A stretch of DNA of 64,000 nt, from positions 1-64,000 of the forward strand of contig CAZBUB010000004.1 of NCBI GenBank assembly GCA_964494985.1, written 5' to 3'. Shown piece after piece: positions 9,273 to 17,562 of the stretch. Position 1 is the first letter of the stretch, and every line of letters begins with the position of its first letter. A model generated the notes under the pieces. That model worked only from the letters and a program-made list of their open reading frames with translations, ran no database searches and was not told the origin of the DNA. Source of the stretch: CAZBUB01 sp964494985. GTDB taxonomy: Bacteria > Desulfobacterota > Desulfovibrionia > Desulfovibrionales > Desulfothermaceae. A program made the translations under genes and the position numbers.

Positions 9273-10064
9273 ATGAGTTACAAAAACATCCTGTTAGAGG
9301 CCAAAGATCAGGTGGGGATCCTGACAGTGAATCGGCCCAAGGTGCTAAATGCCCTGAATCCAGAGACTCTGCAGGAAATGGAGCAGGCCTTACAGGAGGT
9401 GCAGAGTTCGGAGGAGATCAGGGTCCTGGTGCTGACCGGGGCAGGAGAGAAGGCTTTCGTGGCTGGGGCGGACATCTCGGAATTCCCCAAGATGAATGCC
9501 TTGCAGGCCAGACTTTTTGCCAGAAAGGGGCAGGAGATATTTGCTGATCTTGAGGAACTGCCTATCCCTACTGTAGCCTGTGTGAACGGCTTTGCCCTGG
9601 GCGGAGGTCTGGAGTTGGCCATGAGCTGTGACTTTATCTACGCCTCTGAGCAGGCCAAAGTAGGGCAGCCGGAAATAAATCTTGGTGTCATTCCAGGTTT
9701 TGGAGGCACCCAGAGGCTTGCCAGGCTGATTGGTCCAGCCAAGGCCAAGGAACTGTGCATGACCGGGGAGCAGATTACAGCCCAGCAGGCCAAGGAGCTG
9801 GGCCTGGTGGCAGAGGTTTTCCCCTCCCATGAGCTTTGGGACAAGACCCTGGAAAAGGCTGGGGCTATAGCTGCCAAGGGGTCGGTGGCCCTACGGGGGG
9901 TTAAGGAGGCGATTAATTACGGCCTGCAGACAGATCTGAAGACCGCTTGTTTGCTGGAGGCCCAGACTTTTGCCGCCTGTTTCGCCAGTAGCGATGCCCA
10001 GGAGGGTGCCCAGGCCTTCTTGGAAAAGAGGAAGCCTGAGTTCAAGGGCAGCTTCACCAGCTAG
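9273..10064 (+). CDS. Enoyl-CoA hydratase (crotonase)
   Basis: 263 aa with a strong AAAGGAG ribosome site. Both catalytic glutamates of true enoyl-CoA hydratases are present: one in GGGLELAMSCD and one in QPEINLGVIPG; the oxyanion-hole segment KAFVAGADI is intact. It should hydrate trans-2-enoyl-CoA (or crotonyl/3-hydroxybutyryl-CoA) in the cytoplasm. A crotonase-fold relative follows at 10162 after a possible terminator. No acyl-CoA dehydrogenase or thiolase is adjacent, so the pathway is not defined by context. Confidence 0.93.
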   Translation: MSYKNILLEAKDQVGILTVNRPKVLNALNPETLQEMEQALQEVQSSEEIRVLVLTGAGEKAFVAGADISEFPKMNALQARLFARKGQEIFADLEELPIPTVACVNGFALGGGLELAMSCDFIYASEQAKVGQPEINLGVIPGFGGTQRLARLIGPAKAKELCMTGEQITAQQAKELGLVAEVFPSHELWDKTLEKAGAIAAKGSVALRGVKEAINYGLQTDLKTACLLEAQTFAACFASSDAQEGAQAFLEKRKPEFKGSFTS

Positions 10065-10075
10065 ATCCAGGAGCT

Positions 10076-10119
10076 GGCCAGGCGAGAAGTGCGGATTTGC
10101 CTTTTGAGCCTGGCCTTTT
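10076..10119 (+). terminator. Candidate rho-independent terminator after the enoyl-CoA hydratase gene
   Basis: Perfect 8-base inverted repeat GGCCAGGC (10076-10083) / GCCTGGCC (10108-10115) followed by TTTT. The 24-base loop is long, so the hairpin may be only partly effective and read-through into the second crotonase gene is possible. Confidence 0.45.
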
Positions 10120-10161
10120 ATCTGTATTTGGGCCTTAAATGAATCAATCAGGAGCGTGACT

Positions 10162-10941
10162 ATGGAGTTGCAGACATTGGTCCTAGAGGAGCCGCAGAGC
10201 CATGTTGCCAGGATAAGCCTGAATAGGCCTGGGCAGTATAATGCCATAGACAGACAAATGACTCTGGAGATGGTCCAAGTATTGCAAGAATTACGACATA
10301 GACCAGAGTTGAGGGTGCTGATTCTGACCGGCACTGGAAGGGCCTTTTGTGCAGGCGGTGATTTATCTTGGCTGGTGGAAAGCCAGGAGGTGCTGCACAA
10401 AAGGGACATTGTAGACAGGGCTGGGGAATTGATAAGCAGCCTGGACACCTTCCCCAAGCCGGTTATCTGCGCGGTTAACGGAGTGGCTGCTGGTGCGGGC
10501 ACGGCTTTGGTGCTGGCCGGGGACATTGTCCTTGGTGCAAGCAATGCCAAATTTGCGCCGAATTTTGTCCAAATAGGTGCTGTCCCGGATAGCGGGACAT
10601 CCTGGTATCTGCTTAAAAAGGTGGGTTACCATCTGGCTGCAGAGCTTTTGCTCACAGGCAAAGCCCTGGATTCTGACCAGGCCCAATCTTTGGGAATTTT
10701 TAATCAGGTTTTGGAGCCTGAAAATTTGCAGCAAGGGGCCCTGGAGCTGGCAGAGAAACTGGCAGCAGGTCCGCAGAGGGCCCTGGGATCTATTAAAAGG
10801 CTCTTGAAGTTGGGAATGCAAAATACGTTGGAATCCCAGCTTGAGACCGAGGCCTCCTTGCAGGTAGCTGCCTGGTCTGATCCTGACTTCCAGGAAGGAG
10901 TAAGGGCCTTTATGCAAAAAAGGAAGCCTGAGTTCAGTTAA
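10162..10941 (+). CDS. Enoyl-CoA hydratase/isomerase family protein, PaaG-like
   Basis: 259 aa from ATG 10162; a GTG at 10156 is also in frame but lies one base from the CAGGAG ribosome site, whereas the ATG is 7 bases away. Crotonase fold, with oxyanion hole AFCAGGDLSW. Neither hydratase glutamate is kept: the regions read GAGTALVLAGD and FVQIGAVPDSG. The VPDxG form with Asp is typical of PaaG-type 1,2-epoxyphenylacetyl-CoA isomerases and delta-enoyl-CoA isomerases. So an isomerase-like role is more likely than hydration. Only about 100 bases separate it from the true hydratase upstream, and the two end in closely similar C-termini (KRKPEF), suggesting related substrates. Confidence 0.85.
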   Translation: MELQTLVLEEPQSHVARISLNRPGQYNAIDRQMTLEMVQVLQELRHRPELRVLILTGTGRAFCAGGDLSWLVESQEVLHKRDIVDRAGELISSLDTFPKPVICAVNGVAAGAGTALVLAGDIVLGASNAKFAPNFVQIGAVPDSGTSWYLLKKVGYHLAAELLLTGKALDSDQAQSLGIFNQVLEPENLQQGALELAEKLAAGPQRALGSIKRLLKLGMQNTLESQLETEASLQVAAWSDPDFQEGVRAFMQKRKPEFS

Positions 10942-10956
10942 GGCTGAATTCATACA

Positions 10957-10986
10957 TTGACATGCCTTTCCAGGTGTGTCTATGTT
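10957..10986 (+). promoter_or_regulatory. Candidate sigma-70 promoter for the M23 peptidase-bactofilin pair
   Basis: Perfect -35 TTGACA (10957-10962), 18-base spacer and TATGTT (10981-10986), about 80 bases ahead of the GTG start at 11068. Sequence match only. Confidence 0.5.
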
Positions 10987-11067
10987 TTGTCTAGACCTCG
11001 ATAAACGCTCAAATTCCTGGGGATGGGGCTTGATGAAAGTACAGGGTGACGTAAAGGAGGGTTTGTT

Positions 11068-12102
11068 GTGCCCCAAATAACCGTGCTCTGGTTTTCCAGC
11101 CGAGACAAACCCTTTAGGGCCATTCGACTTAGAAAGGTTTGGGTTCAGCTCTTGTTGGGCGGAAGCTGTTTTTTGTTTTTTCTGTCCTTAAGTTTAGGTC
11201 TTTTGCTGTGGAGCTACCAGCAGGACCTGAAGCAAAGCCGAGAAGAACATGCAGATCTGAAACTGGAGTTGGACAGTGTGAAAAGGGTTTTTGCCGAGAA
11301 ACTGGAGCGCAGGGAGCAGAGTCTGGAGTCTCTGCAACAGGATGTGCAAAAGAAGAATGTCCAATTGGAGGAGCAGGAAGAGGAGCTTTTGTATTCCAGG
11401 CAAAAAATGCATGAGCTTCGGGAAATGGAGCTTAAGATAAGGGATTATTTGGGCTTGGAGCACATGCCATCTGCAGAAGGGGAGGAGCATTCCCATCAGG
11501 GAGGCTTCGAGCTAGGGCCTGGGGAAGAGCAGGAGTTGCCGCAAAATTTTTCCCTCGAGAATGGGTCCTTCGAAGCAGAAAAAAATTCTGGGGTGATCTC
11601 CTATTCCCTTTCCTTGCAGGAGAGCATGCAGGAGGTCCTTAAACATCTGCAAGACAGGCAGCAGGAGCTGGACAGGATACCCTCCATATTGCCAGTGGAC
11701 ACTGACGAATTCTGGGTTTCCGGAGATTACGGCTGGCGCGAGAATCCCTATACCTCAAAGAGGGAGTTCCATTCCGCCCTGGACATTGCAGCCCAATGGA
11801 AGACCCCGCTTATTGCCCCTGCTGCAGGCACGGTCTCCAAAGTGGGCAAGAACCATGTCTGGGGCAATTATCTCCGATTGGATCATGGCAATGGGATGCG
11901 CACAGCATACGGACATTTGCAATCTGTTAAGGTCCAGGAGGGGCAAGAGGTGGAAAGGCACGATGTTCTGGGGCTGATGGGCAGTACAGGCCGCAGTACT
12001 GGGACTCATGTGCATTATAAGGTGATCAAGGATGACAAGCATGTGGATCCTAAGAAGTTTATCTTGGATTGGAAGTCTGAAGCTCTAACGTTAAGGTATT
12101 GA
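11068..12102 (+). CDS. M23 family metallopeptidase with membrane anchor and coiled coil
   Basis: 344 aa, GTG start preceded by AAAGGAGG. One transmembrane segment (about residues 27-48), a long charged coiled coil (about 50-125) and a C-terminal LytM/M23 domain with the zinc ligands HSALD and THVHYKV, all intact. It is a predicted zinc endopeptidase that trims peptidoglycan cross-links in the periplasm. The next gene is a bactofilin starting 2 bases after this stop; M23-bactofilin pairs are a recurring cell-shape module, in which the cytoskeletal polymer positions the hydrolase. Confidence 0.93.
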   Translation: MPQITVLWFSSRDKPFRAIRLRKVWVQLLLGGSCFLFFLSLSLGLLLWSYQQDLKQSREEHADLKLELDSVKRVFAEKLERREQSLESLQQDVQKKNVQLEEQEEELLYSRQKMHELREMELKIRDYLGLEHMPSAEGEEHSHQGGFELGPGEEQELPQNFSLENGSFEAEKNSGVISYSLSLQESMQEVLKHLQDRQQELDRIPSILPVDTDEFWVSGDYGWRENPYTSKREFHSALDIAAQWKTPLIAPAAGTVSKVGKNHVWGNYLRLDHGNGMRTAYGHLQSVKVQEGQEVERHDVLGLMGSTGRSTGTHVHYKVIKDDKHVDPKKFILDWKSEALTLRY

Positions 12103-12104
12103 TT

Positions 12105-12656
12105 ATGATCTCTAGCAGGAAAAAGAAGAAGAGGCTGCAAGAGGAGAAAGACATGGGCAGCGTTTCCACTTTGATTGGCGCAGATACATTTTTTGAAGGA
12201 GTGTTCAAAGGTAAGGACAGTATTTGCATCCAGGGAGAGTTTAAGGGCGGCATACAAAGCGATGGCAATGTGTATATCAATCAGCACGCCAGGGTGGAGG
12301 CAGAGATAGAGGCCCAGTATGTGGCAGTGCACGGGGAGGTTCACGGGAATATCCTGGCCCAGGAAGAGTTGAATATTGGTCCCACAGGCAGGATTAGCGG
12401 TGATGTGCAGACCAAGACCCTGACAGTGGCCACTGGAGGGTATCTGGATGGCTGCTGCAGGATGAATGGTGATCAGCAGGCTCTGAGTCTAAAAAGGGAA
12501 GCCATATCTTCTGTGGCAGATTTATCAGAAGAGCCAGGGGCTCCTGCAGCAGAGGCTCCCCCAGAGGACCTGCAGCAGAGCATGGAGGAGTTTCTGCAGG
12601 AGGAAGGCTCCTTGGAAGAGAAGCGGGAAGACCAGATCGAGGAAAAAGTGGGATAA
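12105..12656 (+). CDS. Bactofilin, polymer-forming cytoskeletal protein
   Basis: About 183 aa from ATG 12105 (TAAGG 8 bases upstream; a TTG at 12099 is also in frame). A short basic N-terminal tail (SRKKKKRL), then the right-handed beta-helix DUF583 core, about residues 22-125, with the glycine-rich turns FKGKDSICIQGEFKGGI and GEVHGNILAQEEL. The acidic C-terminal tail (Glu-rich, about 140-183) is unstructured in appearance. Bactofilins polymerise without nucleotide on the inner face of the membrane; the N-terminal tail usually binds lipid. It directly follows the membrane-bound M23 peptidase. Confidence 0.92.
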   Translation: MISSRKKKKRLQEEKDMGSVSTLIGADTFFEGVFKGKDSICIQGEFKGGIQSDGNVYINQHARVEAEIEAQYVAVHGEVHGNILAQEELNIGPTGRISGDVQTKTLTVATGGYLDGCCRMNGDQQALSLKREAISSVADLSEEPGAPAAEAPPEDLQQSMEEFLQEEGSLEEKREDQIEEKVG

Positions 12657-12667
12657 ATCCTCTTAAA

Positions 12668-13051
12668 TTAAAGTTGGATCTCAGGTATCTCCAGGTCGCA
12701 TGTGCTGTTAAGCCATCTGGCCACCAGCCTGCGGTGACAAAAGCTGTCATTTTTTTCCCAGCACATCAGAGTGAGCTCCTGACCAAAGGCCTGGCTCAGC
12801 TCTTGCAGAACCAGCTGCGGGTTTAGCGTATCCAAGACCTCTTGGTGATATTCAGTCTGGTATTCCTGCCAGGTGATCTTGCCCTGCTTGCTCTTCTGGA
12901 TAAGTCTCCAGCTTGGGGCCAGCCTTTTATAGGTCAGAAAATGCTGCGAGTTTTTGAACCAGGCCGGCTCACTTCTGGCAATGCTGACCGGACACGGCAC
13001 CTTACGGGCCAAGGCAAAGCAGGAGGTGTAGAGCCTGATATTGGAAACCAT
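12668..13051 (-). CDS. DUF488 family protein
   Basis: 127 aa. Recognised by the family hallmark in the C-terminal half, LMCWEKNDSFCHRRLVARWL, where Cys-His-Arg-Arg is the conserved core, and by the N-terminal beta strand MVSNIRLYTS. Biochemical function of the family is not established. It lies 31 bases downstream of the FGE-like gene on the same strand and converges with the bactofilin gene, with only 11 bases between the stops. Confidence 0.8.
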   Translation of the reverse strand: MVSNIRLYTSCFALARKVPCPVSIARSEPAWFKNSQHFLTYKRLAPSWRLIQKSKQGKITWQEYQTEYHQEVLDTLNPQLVLQELSQAFGQELTLMCWEKNDSFCHRRLVARWLNSTCDLEIPEIQL

Positions 13052-13082
13052 GCTTGCCAGGAATATCCCTTAGGACAACCCC

Positions 13083-13805
13083 TTATGCGCTGCAAGCCAG
13101 CCTGAAGCCCAGGTAGTAGACCCTGGAGCGGGGGGCGAAGAAGCTGCGGAAGGAGCACCTGAGGAAAATAGCATCGTTATACCAGCTGCCGCCCCTGAAG
13201 ACCCTGCGCTGGCCTCCACTGCTGATGAGGGGGTTGTTCTTTTCGTGCAGGGAATAGGCATCCATGCGATAAATGTCTTGCACCCACTCCCAAACATTGC
13301 CGCTCATGTCGTACAGACCAAGGCCGTTGGGCTCCTTGGCGCCCACAGGCTTGGTCCTGCCCTCACTGTTATCCTTGTACCAGGCTAGTCTGGGCAGGTC
13401 GCTGCCTCCAGCGTAGATCTCGTTTTGGCCTCCGCTTCTGGCTGCATATTCCCATTCCGCCTCAGTAGGCAGACGAAAAGCAAATTTTTCCTGGTTGGAG
13501 ACGCTGAGTTTGCGGATAAATTTATGGCAGTCATCCCAGGAGACCATTTCCACAGGATAGTTGTCCCCTTCCTGGAAAAAGGCAGGATTGTCGTACATGA
13601 TTTTTTTCCATTGGCCCTGGGTAACTTGGTACTTTCCAAGCCAGAAGCCGTTCAGGCAGACTTCATGTACAGGCTTTTCGTCCTCGTTGCAGTCTGTGGT
13701 CCAGGGACCGCAACCCATGTAGTAGCTACCTTCTGGTACCCAGACGAACTGCATTCCTGTAATGGGCTCTGTCCATTCCTGGGTCTGGTGTTGCTTGTCT
13801 GACAT
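13083..13805 (-). CDS. Formylglycine-generating-enzyme (SUMF1/EgtB) family protein
   Basis: 240 aa with AAGGAGA just before the ATG. Typical FGE-sulfatase domain: FVWVPEGSYYMG, YQVTQGQWKKIM, PVEMVSWDDCHKF, RLPTEAEWEYAAR, GLYDMSGNVWEW and RVFRGGSWYN, ending GFRLA. The catalytic cysteine pair of true formylglycine-generating enzymes is not evident, and no sulfatase is in the window, so sulfatase activation cannot be claimed; many members have unknown roles. No signal peptide is visible, so it is probably cytoplasmic. Confidence 0.85.
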   Translation of the reverse strand: MSDKQHQTQEWTEPITGMQFVWVPEGSYYMGCGPWTTDCNEDEKPVHEVCLNGFWLGKYQVTQGQWKKIMYDNPAFFQEGDNYPVEMVSWDDCHKFIRKLSVSNQEKFAFRLPTEAEWEYAARSGGQNEIYAGGSDLPRLAWYKDNSEGRTKPVGAKEPNGLGLYDMSGNVWEWVQDIYRMDAYSLHEKNNPLISSGGQRRVFRGGSWYNDAIFLRCSFRSFFAPRSRVYYLGFRLACSA

Positions 13806-13997
13806 TTGGTCTTCTCCTTGACTTGGATTCTGGGAAACATTTTGGTATGATCAGACTTTTTGCCGCCTTTTGTGGCAGCGCTTCCAGCCTGCAAGGCTTT
13901 GGGTTAACTGCTACTATGTACTGCACATTTGCACTCTTTAACTGCTGAGCCATGCCAGGTCAAGCTTGCGCAGCAGCTCATATAAGGAGGAAAAAGG

Positions 13998-14645
13998 ATG
14001 TCCAAAGTGATTGACCTGACCCATATTTGGCATAATAAGATGCCCTTTTTCCCAGGGGATTTGCAACCTAGAATACAGGAGCAACAGGCTCCCCTGCAAG
14101 GGGAGTATTGTTCAGTGCAGAGCATATACTGCAGCAACCATACAGGTACCCATCTGGATGCTCCTGCACATTTTCTGCCCCAAGGTCCCAGTGTGGAACA
14201 GGTAAGCCTTGCTTTGCTCTGGGGCAGAGCCTATGTCCTGGATTTTACTGACAAGGGGCCGGGGAGTGAGATCAGTGTCCAGGATCTGCAGTCCAAGATG
14301 TCCGAGGCACAAAGGATGCCCCGACGTCTTTTGCTGTATACAGGCTGGGATCTGCGCTTTGGCAGTCCCAACTTTTACCAGGATTTTCCGGTGTTGACCC
14401 TGGAGGCAGCCAGGTATCTGGCAGACAGTGAGCTGGGGCTGCTGGGGGTGGATACCCCTTCGCCCAGCCCGGTCAATGACCCGCAGCAGATGATACATAA
14501 GGTATTGCTCCAGGAAAGGGTCTGGATATTGGAAGGCCTGAGGAATTTGGACCAGTTATCTGGAAACAGCTGTGAGCTTGTGGTAGCCCCTTTACCCCTG
14601 CAGGGCGCAAGTGGTGCTCCCTGTAGAGTGCTAGCCAGGGTTTAG
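13998..14645 (+). CDS. Cyclase family protein (kynurenine formamidase-like)
   Basis: 215 aa, very strong ribosome site AAGGAGG. The metal-binding signature HTGTHLDAPAHF (about residue 49-60) identifies the cyclase/KynB fold; DLTH near the N terminus and GVDTPSP also match. Members hydrolyse amide or lactone-like bonds; KynB opens N-formylkynurenine, but no tryptophan-degradation gene is nearby, so the substrate is unknown. It is divergent from the FGE-like gene and converges on a hotdog thioesterase. Confidence 0.85.
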   Translation: MSKVIDLTHIWHNKMPFFPGDLQPRIQEQQAPLQGEYCSVQSIYCSNHTGTHLDAPAHFLPQGPSVEQVSLALLWGRAYVLDFTDKGPGSEISVQDLQSKMSEAQRMPRRLLLYTGWDLRFGSPNFYQDFPVLTLEAARYLADSELGLLGVDTPSPSPVNDPQQMIHKVLLQERVWILEGLRNLDQLSGNSCELVVAPLPLQGASGAPCRVLARV

Positions 14646-14649
14646 GGCT

Positions 14650-15063
14650 CTACAGGGCAAGGTTTTTCTCCTGTTCAGCCAAGGCGGCCTGCTTGCGATA
14701 GACCATGCCTTGGAAAACTGCGCAGACTTCGCCTTGTTGATCATAGACATGCACAGTGTAGCTGGCCAGCTTGGGACCTAGGGATACCTCCTGGGCTTCA
14801 GCCAGCAATACGCCACTTTGGGCTGCCTTGAGGTATGAGATGTTGGCATTAATGGCTACTGCTGCCCTGCCTCTGGAATTGGAGGCTGCGGCAAAGGCTA
14901 GATCTGCCAAGGTAAAGATAGCCCCGCCATGGACTATATCCAGGCCATTTTTGTGCTCCGGCCTGATTTCCATTTGAGCCCGGGCCCGGCCCTGCTCGGC
15001 ATGGAGCACTTTGATGCCTAGGTGTCTGGCCAGCTGATCCCTGGTATTGAAGAAATTCTGCAT
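14650..15063 (-). CDS. PaaI-family hotdog thioesterase
   Basis: 137 aa. The PaaI signature is clear: HKNGLDIVHGGAIFTLADLAFAAASNS, with the conserved Gly-Gly and Asp in the central helix, followed by NANISYLKAA. These enzymes cleave aryl- or acyl-CoA thioesters. With two crotonases and a YbgC-like thioesterase within 6 kb it suggests some acyl-CoA chemistry here, though not one operon. Confidence 0.85.
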   Translation of the reverse strand: MQNFFNTRDQLARHLGIKVLHAEQGRARAQMEIRPEHKNGLDIVHGGAIFTLADLAFAAASNSRGRAAVAINANISYLKAAQSGVLLAEAQEVSLGPKLASYTVHVYDQQGEVCAVFQGMVYRKQAALAEQEKNLAL

Positions 15064-15167
15064 ATGGGTTTTGGGAGCCCTCTTTTCCCCACCTGCAAAA
15101 GGGGTTGCCCTGCTGCAGATGGTGCTTTAGATAGAGTTATCCGCAGGTTTGGTGGCTAAGTTTTTAA

Positions 15168-15501
15168 ACCCACGTAACTGTTCGCCAGGTCCGGGGGTTC
15201 GGCCCACTGGACTTAAAAAACTCGCTCCTAAGAATGCGTAAAGCACAAGTTTTATATTGGGCCTCTTGAACTTCCAGAGGATTATGGTGGACTTTGAGGT
15301 TGAAAGAGCTTGCACAGTTTTGCTTAACGCAGTCTAAATCGCTCAGATCCGGCACCTACTTTTGCAGACCTATTCGAAATTTATAACGAAAAAGCAACAG
15401 AAGTAGGTGCCGGAAGCCTGTGGGCCGAACCCCTGGACCTTGGTTTCTTCCTCGGCAATACTTGTCCGAGCATAGGAGATGGTGAATAAATACAAACCCA
15501 C
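15168..15501 (+). repeat. MITE-like fold-back repeat, copy A, with 8-bp target duplication
   Basis: Element 15176-15493 (318 bp) flanked by perfect direct repeats AAACCCAC at 15168-15175 and 15494-15501. Ends are GTAACTGTTCGCCA (left) and the complement of GTATTTATTCACCA (right). Inside, the two halves form an imperfect fold-back (GTCCGGGGGTTCGGCCCAC near the left end; GTGGGCCGAACCCCTGGAC near the right). A nested hairpin with perfect 13-base arms, CCGGCACCTACTT (15349-15361) and its complement (15401-15413), is absent from copy D. No coding capacity. It fills most of the 516-base gap between the hotdog and flavodoxin-like genes. Confidence 0.88.
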
Positions 15502-15579
15502 AAGAATTTAGCCCGGATCCTTGTTTTGGTCAATTCAAGCACCAGAAGCAGCTGTCCTGGGCTGACAAAGGAGTAGCAA

Positions 15580-16173
15580 ATGGCTGATTTGGTTGCGGTT
15601 TACGGCAGCCCCAGGCGCAGGGGCAACACTTCCACCTTGCTTGGGCAAGCGGTGCAGGGCGTCAGGGAACAGGGACTTACAGTACAGGAGTTCTTTTTGC
15701 AGGAGCAAAAGATCTCCCCCTGCCTGGAGCTCTATCATTGTCAAAAAAAAGGAGAATGCAGCATCAAGGACGATTTCCAGAGCCTGCGAGACGAAATTCT
15801 GCAGGCTAGGGGCCTGATTTTGGCCTCGCCCATATTCTTCTATTCAGTGACTGCACAGACCAAGGCCTTTATGGACAGGTTCCAGTCCCTATGGGTCAAG
15901 AAGTATCTCCTGGATCAGGTGGAGTTCGGCCAATGGGAGGCCAAGCGCCTGGGGCTTTTTATCTCTGCAGGCGCCACCAAAGGCAAGAGGCTTTTTGAGG
16001 GCACCTTGCTAAGTGTGAAATATTTTTTTGATGTTCTGGATATGCAGCTTTGGGACACCCTTTTGTACCGGGGCCTGGACCGGGAAGAAGATATTCTGGC
16101 CCATCCAGAGTATATGCAGGAGGCTCGTGCTAAGGGTGTGGAGCTGGCCCAGGCCCTGCATGAAGGTTTTTAG
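15580..16173 (+). CDS. Flavodoxin-family / NADPH-dependent FMN reductase-like protein
   Basis: 197 aa. N-terminal FMN-phosphate loop YGSPRRRGNTSTLL (about residues 8-21), then a cysteine-containing segment CLELYHCQKKGEC and the flavin-binding SPIFFYSVTAQTKAFMDR. The cysteine arrangement resembles iron-sulfur flavoproteins but is not a full CxxCxxC ligand set. A cytoplasmic FMN redox protein is supported; the electron partner is unknown. It lies 45 bases upstream of trmFO, which itself needs a reduced flavin, but a functional link is speculative. Confidence 0.82.
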   Translation: MADLVAVYGSPRRRGNTSTLLGQAVQGVREQGLTVQEFFLQEQKISPCLELYHCQKKGECSIKDDFQSLRDEILQARGLILASPIFFYSVTAQTKAFMDRFQSLWVKKYLLDQVEFGQWEAKRLGLFISAGATKGKRLFEGTLLSVKYFFDVLDMQLWDTLLYRGLDREEDILAHPEYMQEARAKGVELAQALHEGF

Positions 16174-16218
16174 GCTGCTTCAGAGGCCAGGAAATAAACG
16201 AGAGGCAGGAGAAATCAG

Positions 16219-17562
16219 GTGCAAGAAAGGGTGGCAGTGATTGGTGGCGGCCTGGCAGGAAGCGAGGCAGCCTATAGGCTGGCCAGGGCAGGTTTGGAGG
16301 TGGATATTCTGGAGATGAAGCCGGAAAGCTTCTCTCCGGCACACCAGAGCCCTGAGCTGGGAGAGCTGGTTTGTTCCAACTCCTTTCGCTCGGAAGATCT
16401 CCTGAGCGCTGTGGGGCTCTTGAAGCAGGAGATGCGGGAGGTGAAAAGTGTGGTCATGCAGGCTGCGGATCAGACCAGGGTGCCTGCAGGCAAGGCCTTG
16501 GCAGTGGATCGGCAGCGCTTTTCTGCAGAGATCACCAAACGACTGGAGCAGCTTTCTACAGTGCATATTGTGCGACGGGAGGTCCAGGGCTTGCAGGATC
16601 CGCTTTTGAAGGACTACTGCAAAGTTGTGGTGGCTGCAGGGCCCTTGCCGGGTCAAGCTCTGAGCCAGTCTTTGGTCCAGCTTACCAGCGGGGAGGATCT
16701 CTATTTCTATGATGCAATCGCGCCTATAGTCAGTTCTGACTCCCTGAATTGGGACAGAATTTTCTGGGGCTCCAGATATGATCCCCAGGGACAGGATTAT
16801 CTGAATTGTCCTTTGAACGAGGATGAATATCACGCCCTGCGGCAGGAGTTGTTAGCTGGGGAAAAGGTAAAGTTCAAAGAATTCGAGGACATAGTTCATT
16901 TTGAGGGGTGTCTGCCTGTAGAGACCCTGGCAGAGAGGGGGGAGCTGACTCTGGCTTTTGGTCCGCTCAAGCCTGTAGGCTTGCAGGACCCCAGAACTCA
17001 GAAAAGGCCCTTTGCAGTGGTCCAATTAAGGGCAGAGAACCAGGAAAGGACCATGTTCAATCTGGTGGGTTTTCAGACCAAGCTCACCTATCCAGAACAG
17101 GAAAGAATCTTTAGGATGATTCCTGGGCTGGAGAAGGCCCAGTTCGAAAGACTGGGCAGCATGCATCGCAATACTTTCGTCAATGCTCCCAAAGTGCTGC
17201 GCTTCCCTGAATTGGAGCTGAAAGCCGCACCAGGGGTGCATCTGGCAGGACAACTCACTGGTGTGGAGGGCTATGTGGAGTCAGCTGCCTGCGGCATATG
17301 GGTGGGGGCTTGCCTGGCCAGAACGCTCCAGGAAAGCAGACCGTTGCCCCCGCCTCCAGCAGAAACCGCATTAGGTGGTCTTTTAAGGCATCTTTGCCTG
17401 CAGCGCAAGGATTTCCAGCCTATGAACGTGAATTTTGGCCTATTGCCCCCCTTACAGGGAAAAGTTAAAAAGCAAAAGCGCAAAGAGAAGTATGTGCAAA
17501 GGGCTAGACAGGCCTGGCAGGAATGGCTGACTGCTGTGGGCTGGGGGTCTGGACAGGCTTGA
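16219..17562 (+). CDS. trmFO: Methylenetetrahydrofolate--tRNA-(uracil-5-)-methyltransferase TrmFO
   Basis: 447 aa, GTG start with AGGAGA 7 bases upstream. FAD-binding loop VIGGGLAGSEAAYRLA at residues 6-21; the family motifs SFSPAHQSPELGELVCSNSFRSE and GVEGYVESAACG are present. It makes 5-methyluridine 54 in the tRNA T-loop with folate as carbon donor and FAD as reductant. Its paralogue MnmG is also in the window (54139-56019). It converges with larB with no gap between the stops. Confidence 0.96.
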   Translation: MQERVAVIGGGLAGSEAAYRLARAGLEVDILEMKPESFSPAHQSPELGELVCSNSFRSEDLLSAVGLLKQEMREVKSVVMQAADQTRVPAGKALAVDRQRFSAEITKRLEQLSTVHIVRREVQGLQDPLLKDYCKVVVAAGPLPGQALSQSLVQLTSGEDLYFYDAIAPIVSSDSLNWDRIFWGSRYDPQGQDYLNCPLNEDEYHALRQELLAGEKVKFKEFEDIVHFEGCLPVETLAERGELTLAFGPLKPVGLQDPRTQKRPFAVVQLRAENQERTMFNLVGFQTKLTYPEQERIFRMIPGLEKAQFERLGSMHRNTFVNAPKVLRFPELELKAAPGVHLAGQLTGVEGYVESAACGIWVGACLARTLQESRPLPPPPAETALGGLLRHLCLQRKDFQPMNVNFGLLPPLQGKVKKQKRKEKYVQRARQAWQEWLTAVGWGSGQA

